From NCBI GenBank assembly GCA_900552095.1, contig URYM01000111.1, positions 1-6,207 on the forward strand: a stretch of DNA of 6,207 nucleotides. The letters are read 5' to 3'. Source of the DNA: an uncultured Blautia sp. (GTDB taxonomy: Bacteria; Bacillota; Clostridia; Lachnospirales; Lachnospiraceae). A model generated the notes under the pieces. The model had not been told where the DNA came from, ran no database searches, and saw nothing but the letters and a program-made list of their open reading frames with translations. The translations under genes and the position numbers were made by a program. Below, piece after piece: positions 1 to 6,165 of this stretch. How positions within the stretch are numbered: the first letter of the stretch is position 1; the number at the start of each line of letters is the position of its first letter.

Positions 1-160
1 GGGCCTGATCGCCCAGCGGATCGGCAAATCGGTGGAAGTAGAATTTCTGCTGGCCGCGGAGCATACGAAGACAGGGCTTGCGGACATTTCTATTGATGAT
101 CTGATCAAAGAGGGGGTTCACATGCCCGTGGTGGTGGAAGAGAACCCGGAAGAAGAATAA
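1..160 (+). CDS. dnaX: DNA polymerase III subunit gamma/tau, C-terminal end (partial)
   Basis: An open frame enters from the left edge (first full codon at base 2) and stops with TAA at 158-160, leaving 52 residues. They begin GLIAQRIGKSVEVEFLLA and end in a short acidic tail (VVVEENPEEE). This is the kind of small alpha/beta end followed by an acidic tail found at the C-terminus of clostridial DnaX, the clamp-loader subunit that loads the sliding clamp and bridges polymerase to helicase. The AAA+ ATPase domain lies outside the window, so no catalytic motif is visible. The call rests on this tail and on the widespread dnaX-ybaB-recR gene order. The next gene starts 18 bp downstream with no terminator between, so they are probably co-transcribed. 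Confidence 0.82.
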   Translation, partial: GLIAQRIGKSVEVEFLLAAEHTKTGLADISIDDLIKEGVHMPVVVEENPEEE

Positions 161-178
161 ATCAGGAGGAGAAAGAAA

Positions 179-529
179 ATGGCAAGAAGAGGAGGATTTC
201 CCGGCGGTATGGGTATGCCGGGCAACATGAATAATCTGATGAAGCAGGCGCAGAAAATGCAGAAGCAGCTGGAGGAGAACCAGAAGGCGCTGGAGGAGAA
301 GGAATTTACAGCTACAGCAGGAGGCGGAGCTGTGGAAGTGACAGTTTCCGGAAAGAAGGAAGTGACGAAGGTGAAGCTGACGGAAGAAGTGGTAGATCCC
401 GATGACATTGAAATGCTGGAGGATTTGATTATGGCTGCAGTGAATGAGGCTCTGCGCAAGATGGAAGAAGAGAGCACAGCGGCAATGTCGAAGCTGACCG
501 GCGGCCTGGGCGGAGGCTTCCCGTTCTGA
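179..529 (+). CDS. ybaB: YbaB/EbfC family nucleoid-associated DNA-binding protein
   Basis: This is a 116-residue protein of normal family length. YbaB/EbfC proteins form tweezer-shaped dimers that bind DNA with little sequence specificity and associate with the nucleoid; a link to RecR-dependent repair is suggested by their constant linkage. Visible features are a Gly/Met-rich N-terminus (1-18), the typical '[16 protein letters not shown]' helix (about 18-40), a beta core with [15 protein letters not shown] (about 48-62), and the conserved [11 protein letters not shown] plus AAVNEAL helix region (about 74-92). The tail is Gly-rich (GGLGGGFPF). The ATG at 179 is supported by AGGAGG at 164-169, nine bases upstream. 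The stop is one base before the recR start, so the two genes are tightly coupled. Confidence 0.97.
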   Translation: MARRGGFPGGMGMPGNMNNLMKQAQKMQKQLEENQKALEEKEFTATAGGGAVEVTVSGKKEVTKVKLTEEVVDPDDIEMLEDLIMAAVNEALRKMEEESTAAMSKLTGGLGGGFPF

Positions 530-530
530 T

Positions 531-1127
531 ATGGAATATTACAGCAGTCATATCAGCAAATTGATCGAGCAGTTGTCGGGACTCCCGGGAATCGGTGTGA
601 AATCTGCCCAGCGTCTGGCATTTCATATTGTCAATATGCCGGTGGAGCAGGCGCGGCAGCTGGCTGAGTCGATTACATCCGCCCGGGAAAATGTGCGTTA
701 CTGCAGAAACTGCTGCACACTGACGGATCAGGATCTGTGTCCGATCTGCAGTAATCCTGCCCGGAATCAGAAAGTGATCATGGTGGTGGAAAATACGCGG
801 GATCTGGCAGCTTACGAGAAAACGGGAAAATACGATGGCGTGTATCATGTACTTCACGGAGCGATTTCCCCCATGTTGGGGATCGGGCCGGGAGATATAC
901 GGTTAAAGGAGCTCATGCACCGGCTGCAGGGAGAGGTGGATGAGGTGATCATTGCCACGAATTCCAGCCTGGAAGGGGAGACGACAGCTATGTACATCAG
1001 CAAACTGATCAAGCCCACCGGGATTAAGGTGAGCCGGATCGCCAGCGGTGTTCCCGTGGGCGGAGATCTGGAATATATTGATGAGGTAACGCTTTTAAGA
1101 GCTTTGGAAGGACGTGTGGAATTATGA
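531..1127 (+). CDS. recR: Recombination mediator protein RecR
   Basis: The 198-residue product has the usual RecR length and every family hallmark. RecR works with RecO (and RecF) to load RecA onto SSB-coated single-stranded DNA during gap repair. There is a helix-hairpin-helix at 17-30 ([14 protein letters not shown]). A four-cysteine zinc finger follows, with C58, C61, C70 and C73; an additional cysteine, C62, sits next to C61. A Toprim domain spans about 80-170, with the acidic residue in VVENT (E87) and the ATNSSLEGE motif at 142-150. The C-terminal Walker-B-like segment is [20 protein letters not shown] (171-190). The ATG at 531 follows the ybaB stop by one base, and GGAGG at 512-516 inside the end of ybaB is a possible, slightly distant ribosome binding site. 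The gene ends in an ATGA overlap with the next gene. Confidence 0.99.
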   Translation: MEYYSSHISKLIEQLSGLPGIGVKSAQRLAFHIVNMPVEQARQLAESITSARENVRYCRNCCTLTDQDLCPICSNPARNQKVIMVVENTRDLAAYEKTGKYDGVYHVLHGAISPMLGIGPGDIRLKELMHRLQGEVDEVIIATNSSLEGETTAMYISKLIKPTGIKVSRIASGVPVGGDLEYIDEVTLLRALEGRVEL

Positions 1128-1873
1128 CGGAAAGGCGTCTGCCGGAGGCGGCGGTATCTGCAGGCCGGATGAGGAAAAACCGTTATCTGCAGCAGGAACT
1201 GAATCAGGAGTTTTATAGCTGTATTGAGGATATTGTGTATCATCCGGTGGTAATGGAGATGAAGAAATTTTATCAGCACTGTGAGACAGACTGTTACCGG
1301 CACTGTCTCAGTGTGGCCTACTATAATTTCAGAATCTGTAAGGCGCTGCGGCTGGATGCCAGATCAGCGGCCAGAGGAGGGATGCTCCATGATCTTTTCC
1401 TGTATGACTGGAGAACACACAGTGAAGAGACAGGCGATAAGCTACATGCGATGACTCATCCCTGGACGGCCTACCGCAATGCAAAAAAATATTTTAAGCT
1501 GAATTCCATTGAAAAAGAAGTGATCACAAAACATATGTGGCCAACCACGCTGATCCCGCCCAGACACTGGGAAACGTATGTGATCTGTTTTACAGATAAA
1601 TACTGTGGTTCAGCAGAGATCCTGGAATATTATTCTCAGAGACTGGCCCGATACAGGATCCTGAAACCTCTCTCCCGGAAGATGAATGAACTGTGCGTCA
1701 GGATTTCAGGAATCCATAAGGTGCTGGAGAGTCAGAATCTGTTGATTCCATCGCCGGAATTCCCGGTTCCGGAGAGGACGGTGAGGGCCGATTCTTTTGC
1801 CGGGCAGCTTAAGAGAAGAAAATCTTCCTGGGGAAAGCATTCTTCTGTGCGGAAACGCAGATCTTTTGCGTGA
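1124..1873 (+). CDS. HD-domain protein, predicted metal-dependent phosphohydrolase
   Basis: This 249-residue protein starts at an ATG overlapping the recR stop (ATGA, 1124-1127), with GGAAGGA at 1106-1112 upstream, so translation is probably coupled to recR. HD-superfamily metal ligands can be traced: H60 (in CYRHCLSVA), the HD pair H89-D90 ([11 protein letters not shown]), H112 (MTHPWTAY), H137 (TKHMWP) and D158 (CFTDKYC). The spacing matches small bacterial HD phosphohydrolases of unknown substrate; HD proteins typically cleave phosphate esters of nucleotides or second messengers. No partner domain, signal peptide or membrane segment is visible. The protein is rich in cysteine, with C53, C57 and C61 on one predicted helix face. 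Residues 204-249 end in a strongly basic tail ([20 protein letters not shown]) and lie entirely within the overlap with the convergent yyaC gene, so this tail is the least certain part. The substrate is unknown. Confidence 0.86.
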   Translation: MTERRLPEAAVSAGRMRKNRYLQQELNQEFYSCIEDIVYHPVVMEMKKFYQHCETDCYRHCLSVAYYNFRICKALRLDARSAARGGMLHDLFLYDWRTHSEETGDKLHAMTHPWTAYRNAKKYFKLNSIEKEVITKHMWPTTLIPPRHWETYVICFTDKYCGSAEILEYYSQRLARYRILKPLSRKMNELCVRISGIHKVLESQNLLIPSPEFPVPERTVRADSFAGQLKRRKSSWGKHSSVRKRRSFA

Positions 1874-2412
1874 CCGGAGAAGGTGAACAGGATTCCTTTT
1901 ACAATGGCATCGGCCATGCGGAAGACGGCGGAGAGCCGGGTGGTCTGAAGCAGAAAATGTTCCAGAGAACCGGAAGCTCCCACAATTCCGGTGATAAAGA
2001 TATCTCCTGCATCCGGCAGATTTTTGCGGACTCCTGCGCCGGGACGTATGGATCCCAGTCCGACGGAGATATATCCCACATGGCCGGGAGAACCAAGAGA
2101 AGCATCCACTGCGATTGTGAGAGCAGAGGGATGCTTTTTTTTAATCATTTCCAGAACAGAAGCCAGATTCAGCGCGTGGACAGGTTCTTCCAGAGTCCCG
2201 TAGATAAAGCTGTGCTGCCAGCGATGACATAAAAGCTGGCGGCCGATGAGAGGCCCAAGGCTGTCCCCGGTGATCCTGTCGCTGCCAATGCACAGGAAGA
2301 CCAGTTCCTTCCAGGGCTTTTCCACCATCCGCATACATTTCTGAAGCAGGTATGCCAGCTCCTGGCTGGCGGTTTCTTTTTTTTCATCTATATAAAATAT
2401 CTGCCCGTCCAT
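1732..2412 (-). CDS. yyaC: YyaC/DUF1256 family sporulation protein (GPR-like protease fold)
   Basis: The 226-residue protein carries the YyaC signature motifs in order: IGSDRITGDSLGPLIG (42-57), YGTLEEPVHALNL (71-83), AVDASLG (101-107), SIRPGAGVRKNLPDAGDIFITGIVG (121-145) and a final LLQTTRLSAVFRMADAIVKGI region (154-174). YyaC proteins are related to the germination protease GPR and hydrogenase maturation proteases, and are found in endospore formers; proteolytic activity is predicted, not shown here. The ATG at 2412 is supported by AGAGAGG (complement of 2419-2425), six bases away. The conserved core ends near residue 174, and residues 175-226 form an extra tail that overlaps the 3' end of the convergent HD gene. 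A sigma-F-like promoter lies just upstream (2437-2465), fitting forespore expression. The gene is monocistronic and divergent from the LysM gene. Confidence 0.93.
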   Translation of the reverse strand: MDGQIFYIDEKKETASQELAYLLQKCMRMVEKPWKELVFLCIGSDRITGDSLGPLIGRQLLCHRWQHSFIYGTLEEPVHALNLASVLEMIKKKHPSALTIAVDASLGSPGHVGYISVGLGSIRPGAGVRKNLPDAGDIFITGIVGASGSLEHFLLQTTRLSAVFRMADAIVKGILFTFSGHAKDLRFRTEECFPQEDFLLLSCPAKESALTVLSGTGNSGDGINRF

Positions 2413-2436
2413 AGCAAACCTCTCTTTCTTATGAGG

Positions 2437-2465
2437 ATTTTACCCGTTTACTAAATAGAATATTC
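2437..2465 (-). promoter_or_regulatory. Candidate sigma-F (forespore) promoter of yyaC
   Basis: Reading the minus strand, GAATA (complement of 2461-2465) is followed by 15 bases and then GGGTAAAAT (complement of 2437-2445). This fits the general sigma-F pattern, a GYATA-like -35, about 15 bases, then GGnnAnAnT. The -35 has A where Y is usual, and the base after the -10 is C instead of a purine. The predicted start near 2430 would give a short leader containing the yyaC ribosome binding site. yyaC orthologues are known as forespore genes, which supports the reading. Pattern match only. Confidence 0.5.
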
Positions 2466-2586
2466 ACCGGAGAAAGGAAAAATTCTACCGCAAAAAATGT
2501 CGCTGAAAAAAGAGTTTTTCCGTGCAGAATGTGATAAATTTTGCGGAAGCGCCGTGGTATGGTGAAGGCCAAAGGGGTGAATAAAT

Positions 2587-3780
2587 ATGATAGAGATTGT
2601 TTACAAGGAGGAAAAAAAGGAAGCGAAGGGAAATGAAGCGATTTTTCAGCTGCCCAGGAACATCAGACAAATCGGTGAGGGAAAATCTTATCTGAAAATT
2701 TACATGGAGGACTATGTATACACTTATCTGCAGAAGATTGCCAGAGAAGAGCCGGTGAAGGGGCGGGGGAGCATTCTTCTGGGAAAATACAACTGGGATT
2801 CGGGCGTCTCCTATATTTTTATTCAGAGCGCTCTGTACGTAGAAGAGATGGAACCGGCCCGGGAGCACATTGCGCTGGATGAGGAAGTCTGGAGGAAGAT
2901 TGGCAGTCAGACGGAAACATTTTTCCCGGGGCAGGAGATTGTGGGCTGGAGTCTGTTTCTCCCTGTAAATGGACAGGAGATCAGCGATACGATCCTTCAT
3001 ACTCATCTGGATCATTTTGGTGGAAATGATAAGGTGTTTTTCTTCTATCAGCCCCAGGAAAAGGAGGAATCTTTTTATACATATGAAAATGGTCAGATGG
3101 CGCCCCAGGGGGGCTATTACATTTACTATGAAAAAAATGAACCGATGCAGTCTTATATGATTGAACAGAACAGGAATCGTTCGATAGAGGAAGAGCTGAC
3201 GGTGCCGGATCGGGCCGTGAGTCATTTCCGTCAGACGATCACAGAGAAGACGGAACAGAAGCAGCATGTTCAGGTGAGAAAACTGGTATATGGGACAAGC
3301 GCTTGTCTGGCAGTTACCGCGCTGGCGCTGGGGATCACATTTATGAATCATTATGATGGAATGAAGAAGACGGTAGATACTGTTCTGGAGGGGGGAATGG
3401 AGGAGAAAAGCCAGGAAGCAAATGGACAGGCGAAAGGAGAGAAGAAAGAAGAGACGGTGGAGCTTCCGGAGGAAGAAAAGAATGCGGAACCCTCTGCTCC
3501 TCCTGAATCCCAAAAGGAAGAGGAGGAAATACCCGAGAGCTGGAAAGAAACGGAGAAAACGCCTGCAGCTGAGCCGGCGGAGATTCCGGAAAAAAGTTCC
3601 GAAGCAGAAAACGCTTCGGCAGCGGGAAAAACGCTCTATACAGTAAAGAAGGGAGATACGCTGAGCCAGATCAGTGCAGCCCATTACGGGACAGTTTCTA
3701 TGGTGAGCCGGATCTGTCAGGCGAACAGTATAACACCGGAAGATATTATTTATGAAGGGCAGAAGCTGGAGCTGCCGTAA
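2587..3780 (+). CDS. Membrane-anchored LysM protein with cytoplasmic JAB/MPN-like domain
   Basis: The 397-residue protein appears to have four parts. Residues 1-185 form a soluble domain beginning with a short charged stretch and LPRNIRQIGEG (22-32), a common N-terminus among Lachnospiraceae LysM proteins. The run GSILLGKY (61-68), YIFIQSALYVEE (76-87), EEVWRKI (99-105) and EIVGWSLFLP (117-126) resembles the JAB/MPN fold. A hydrophobic segment at about 234-253 follows basic residues, predicting N-in/C-out topology. Residues 260-348 are a Glu/Lys/Pro/Ala-rich linker, probably crossing the wall space. Residues 349-397 are one LysM domain (LYTVKKGDTLSQISAAHYG to IIYEGQKLELP), which binds N-acetylglucosamine-containing glycans such as peptidoglycan. 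The ATG at 2587 has AGGGGTGA at 2573-2580, six bases upstream. No hydrolase domain is visible, so it looks like a wall-attachment or structural protein. A link to sporulation is possible but not shown. Confidence 0.88.
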   Translation: MIEIVYKEEKKEAKGNEAIFQLPRNIRQIGEGKSYLKIYMEDYVYTYLQKIAREEPVKGRGSILLGKYNWDSGVSYIFIQSALYVEEMEPAREHIALDEEVWRKIGSQTETFFPGQEIVGWSLFLPVNGQEISDTILHTHLDHFGGNDKVFFFYQPQEKEESFYTYENGQMAPQGGYYIYYEKNEPMQSYMIEQNRNRSIEEELTVPDRAVSHFRQTITEKTEQKQHVQVRKLVYGTSACLAVTALALGITFMNHYDGMKKTVDTVLEGGMEEKSQEANGQAKGEKKEETVELPEEEKNAEPSAPPESQKEEEEIPESWKETEKTPAAEPAEIPEKSSEAENASAAGKTLYTVKKGDTLSQISAAHYGTVSMVSRICQANSITPEDIIYEGQKLELP

Positions 3781-3797
3781 AAGGGCCCTGCAATACA

Positions 3798-3825
3798 TGC
3801 CCTGCGGGCAGGCTTGCTTCGCAAG
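3798..3825 (+). repeat. Two adjacent small hairpins preceding the DUF5711 gene
   Basis: TGCCC-TGC-GGGCA (3798-3810) and CTTGC-TTC-GCAAG (3813-3825) are two perfect 5-bp stems with 3-base loops, separated by two bases. In addition, GCCCTGC occurs twice as a direct repeat (3785-3791 and 3799-3805). No T-run follows, so this is not a standard intrinsic terminator of the LysM gene. The second stem contains the -35 of the downstream promoter. It may be a terminator remnant, a regulatory site or chance; its function is not known. Confidence 0.45.
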
Positions 3826-3842
3826 GTGAGGTATGTTATAAT
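3814..3842 (+). promoter_or_regulatory. Vegetative (sigma-A) promoter with extended -10
   Basis: TTGCTT (3814-3819) as -35 is followed by exactly 17 bases and a perfect TATAAT (3837-3842), preceded by TGT (3834-3836), which forms an extended -10 (TGn). Transcription should start near 3849, giving a leader of about 25 bases before the ATG at 3874. This is the strongest promoter in the window and should drive the DUF5711-cvpA pair independently of the LysM gene. It also shows that the longer in-frame TTG at 3814 cannot be the translation start used from this promoter. Confidence 0.8.
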
Positions 3843-3862
3843 TTACGGAATAAAAGTACGAA

Positions 3863-3868
3863 AAGGAG
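3863..3868 (+). promoter_or_regulatory. Ribosome binding site fixing the DUF5711 start
   Basis: AAGGAG at 3863-3868 lies five bases before the ATG at 3874 and inside the predicted leader of the 3814-3842 promoter. It decides the start in favour of 3874. An alternative in-frame TTG at 3814 lies at the -35 box and would add 20 residues with no conserved character. Confidence 0.8.
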
Positions 3869-3873
3869 CGCGC

Positions 3874-5646
3874 ATGAGAGCTTTGATAGATGACCGGGAG
3901 GAAGGAAGCAGGAAGGAAGAGGCACCTGAAATCAGACCGGAAGAGGAACGGATCCCGGAGGAAGACTGGGAAGAAGATCTGGAAGAGGATTGGGATGATC
4001 TGGAAGAGCGTCTGGCGGAGAGTCTGAGTCAGGTTCGGGAGGAGGTTTCTCAGAAAATAGCGCAGGCGGCGGAGAGAGCGCAGGCCCGGGCAGAAGAAAA
4101 AGCTCCGGAAAAAGAGGCTCCGGCAGAAAAGGAAGAGGAAGCCGATCGGGAAAGCGGAACCGGAGAAATTCCGGGTGCCAAGATTTCCGGAGAGGAGAGT
4201 CTGGCCGGACGGGAGGCAGCGGCTGCAGAGGAACCTGGTTCTGCGGAAAGTGCAGAGGCTGACCGGGAGGAAACAGAAGAAGACCGGAAGGAGCCGGAAG
4301 CATTTCCGGAAAAGAAGGACAGCCTCCTTAGCAGGATAAAAAGAGGATTAAAGAAGGAAAAAAAGCAGGACAAAAAAGAAACCGAGCCGAAAGTCCGGAT
4401 AAAGGAACTGGGAGCAAAACTGCGGGAGAGCGGGTCACGGGTAAAAAATGGGATAAAGAACTGGTATGAGGGGAAGCATTATCTGGAAAATCAGGAGGAT
4501 GAAATCTCTTCCTATCGGACTCGGATCTGGCTGAACCGGAGGAAGACCATAATCCGTCGGGCTTCGCTTATCATAGGAGTGCTTCTGATCGTGTTTTCTG
4601 TCAAGGCGGTCATTGATCACTGGCATTATGGAGGGTACGAGGTGCTTTCCATGATGGAAAATGAAGAGAGCGGCAGCCAGTATGCGGAAATGAATGGAAA
4701 TCTTCTGAAATACAGTGCAGATGGGGCATCGCTGGCAGATGGAAAGGAAGATATACTGTGGTCAGATACTTTCGAGATGACCAGTCCCAATGTGGATATT
4801 TGCGGAGGGACAGCAGCGATTTATGATCAGAGAGGTTCCACGATTGCAATTTATAATGAGAAGGGATCATTAGGAAAAGTAGCGACGGAGTATCCCATTT
4901 TAAAAGTCAGAGCTGCTTCCCAGGGAGTTGTGGCGGCTATGCTGGAAGACGGGGAGAATACCTGGCTGAATGTATACAGTCCTTCGGGTGAAAAAATTGT
5001 TGCGAGCAAGACGCGGGTAGACAGTCCGGGGTATCCGGTGAATTTTGATCTGTCTGAGGACGGCATGCTGATGGCGGTATCCTATTTATATATAGAAGGG
5101 AATACAAGCACCAGTAAAATTGTATTTTACAATTTTGGAAATGTGGGGCAGAATCAGACAGACAATATTGTAAAGGAAATTGAATATCCGAACCTTATTA
5201 TTCCGCAGATTGAATATCTGGATAACAGTACGGCTCTGGCCTTCCGGGAAGATGGATTTTCGGTATATGAAGGCGGACAGATCCCCGATGAAGACAGGAG
5301 TGTAGAGATTGATGATGAAATCATCAGTGCTTTCCACGATGATAGCTGTGTAGGTGTCATTCTTCACGGGCAGGATGGAGAGAGCAAATATACGATGCGG
5401 GTCTATGGCATGAATGGACGTGTCCGATTTGAGGAAAATTTTGATGCGGACTTTACAACCGTACGTATCAGCGGTGATAATATTCTTCTCTATAATGACA
5501 CACAGCTGTGTGTTTACAGTATGAAGGGAGTAGAGCGGTTTAACGAAACGATAAAAGAAGGAAGTATCCGGGATGTCTATAAGATAGATTCCAACAGGTA
5601 CATTGCCATCCTCAGCACGGGCGTATGTACTTTCAAACTAAAATAG
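3874..5646 (+). CDS. DUF5711 family membrane protein, propeller-like extracellular domain
   Basis: From the ATG at 3874 the protein is 590 residues. Residues 1 to about 150 are a low-complexity, very acidic Glu/Ala-rich region, probably disordered or coiled-coil (EDLEEDWDDLEERLAESLSQ). Residues about 150-225 become strongly basic (RIKRGLKKEKKQDKK, then NRRKTIIRR just before the membrane). One membrane segment follows at about 230-249 (ASLIIGVLLIVFSVKAVI), and basic-inside predicts a cytoplasmic N-terminus. Residues 250-590 form an extracellular beta-rich domain. It has repeated 'xVYxxxGxxxx' strands typical of a beta-propeller, for example TIAIYNEKG (about 323), WLNVYSPSGEKI (about 364), YTMRVYGMNGRVRF (about 506) and LCVYSMKGVERF (about 545). 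This matches my recollection of the DUF5711 family, whose function is unknown. A promoter and ribosome binding site of its own precede it, and the CvpA gene follows after 15 bp. Confidence 0.85.
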   Translation: MRALIDDREEGSRKEEAPEIRPEEERIPEEDWEEDLEEDWDDLEERLAESLSQVREEVSQKIAQAAERAQARAEEKAPEKEAPAEKEEEADRESGTGEIPGAKISGEESLAGREAAAAEEPGSAESAEADREETEEDRKEPEAFPEKKDSLLSRIKRGLKKEKKQDKKETEPKVRIKELGAKLRESGSRVKNGIKNWYEGKHYLENQEDEISSYRTRIWLNRRKTIIRRASLIIGVLLIVFSVKAVIDHWHYGGYEVLSMMENEESGSQYAEMNGNLLKYSADGASLADGKEDILWSDTFEMTSPNVDICGGTAAIYDQRGSTIAIYNEKGSLGKVATEYPILKVRAASQGVVAAMLEDGENTWLNVYSPSGEKIVASKTRVDSPGYPVNFDLSEDGMLMAVSYLYIEGNTSTSKIVFYNFGNVGQNQTDNIVKEIEYPNLIIPQIEYLDNSTALAFREDGFSVYEGGQIPDEDRSVEIDDEIISAFHDDSCVGVILHGQDGESKYTMRVYGMNGRVRFEENFDADFTTVRISGDNILLYNDTQLCVYSMKGVERFNETIKEGSIRDVYKIDSNRYIAILSTGVCTFKLK

Positions 5647-5661
5647 GCAGGACGTGTAAAG

Positions 5662-6165
5662 ATGAGTTGGTTAAGTTACGTGTTTTTTATACTGGCCGCG
5701 TGGATGATCTTTCGGGGAGCGAGAAAAGGATTTTTGCGGATGGCACTCTCCATGGGCTGCACCGTTCTGGTGCTTCTGATCGCTGTATGGCTGAACCCCA
5801 GGATTGGAGATTATATCCGTAGCCAGGAAAAGCTTTATGGAAAGATAGAAGCAGGCTGCGCAGGATTTCTGGAAGAACATTTCTGGAATGAAATTCCCGA
5901 GGAGGCAGGAAAGACAACGGATCTGCAGCAGGGGCTGATTGAAAAACTGCCGATACCGGAAGTATTCCGGGAAAAACTGGCAGAAAATAATACAAGCCAG
6001 ATCTATGAGCTGCTGCGGGCGGAAAATTTTAAAGAATATCTGGCGGGAGCGCTGGCCTACTGGATCTGCAGCGCGATCGCTTTTGCCGTTACTTTTTTTG
6101 CGGCATACCTTCTTGCTCAGCTGATTCTCTGTGCGCTGGACCTGCTTACGGGACTGCCCGGTATC
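5662..6165 (+). CDS. CvpA family membrane protein, 3' end missing
   Basis: 168 genuine residues are present from the ATG at 5662. A weak site (AGGA at 5649-5652) lies nine bases upstream and just after the DUF5711 stop, so expression probably depends on the upstream gene. Predicted membrane segments are at about 4-17, 27-44 and 130-158. The G-x-RKGF motif after the first segment (FRGARKGFLRMAL, about 17-29) and LTGLPGI at the break (162-168) are characteristic of CvpA. CvpA proteins are small multi-span membrane proteins, named for colicin V production and tied to envelope homeostasis; their molecular role is not settled. Between segments two and three is a soluble loop (about 47-125). The reading frame continues six codons (LSLIHI) to a TGA, but these codons are Nextera adapter sequence. 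The native C-terminus, including the rest of the third or fourth membrane region, is missing. Confidence 0.86.

Noticed and set aside
1754..1772. Inverted repeat CCGGAA-N7-TTCCGG inside the HD/yyaC overlap, considered as a bidirectional terminator
   Set aside because: There is no T-run on either strand after the stem, it lies within both coding regions, and the GC-rich 6-bp stem could be chance.
1870..2232. Plus-strand 120-codon frame just after the HD gene, overlapping its stop
   Set aside because: It lies wholly antisense to the conserved core of yyaC, and its sequence resembles no family I know.
2530..2538. TGTGATAAA as a possible extended -10 for the LysM gene
   Set aside because: No acceptable -35 lies 16-18 bases upstream and the hexamer has two mismatches. 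I could not identify a convincing promoter for this gene in 2413-2586.
3401..3646. Repetitive GAA/GAG/AAA-rich stretch considered as a nucleotide repeat or CRISPR-like array
   Set aside because: No regular repeat unit or spacer is present; it is a charged low-complexity linker in the LysM protein.
2485..3798. A 437-codon minus-strand open frame covering the whole LysM gene, longer than that gene itself
   Set aside because: Its translation is dominated by Phe, Leu, Arg and Cys/His runs that mirror the Glu/Lys-rich plus strand. It has no recognisable domain, while the plus strand encodes a clear LysM domain with a good ribosome binding site.
3932..4373. Minus-strand open frames rich in Pro, Leu and Ser opposite the acidic part of the DUF5711 gene
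   Set aside because: They are antisense shadows of purine-rich GAA/GAG/GCG codons, with no domain.
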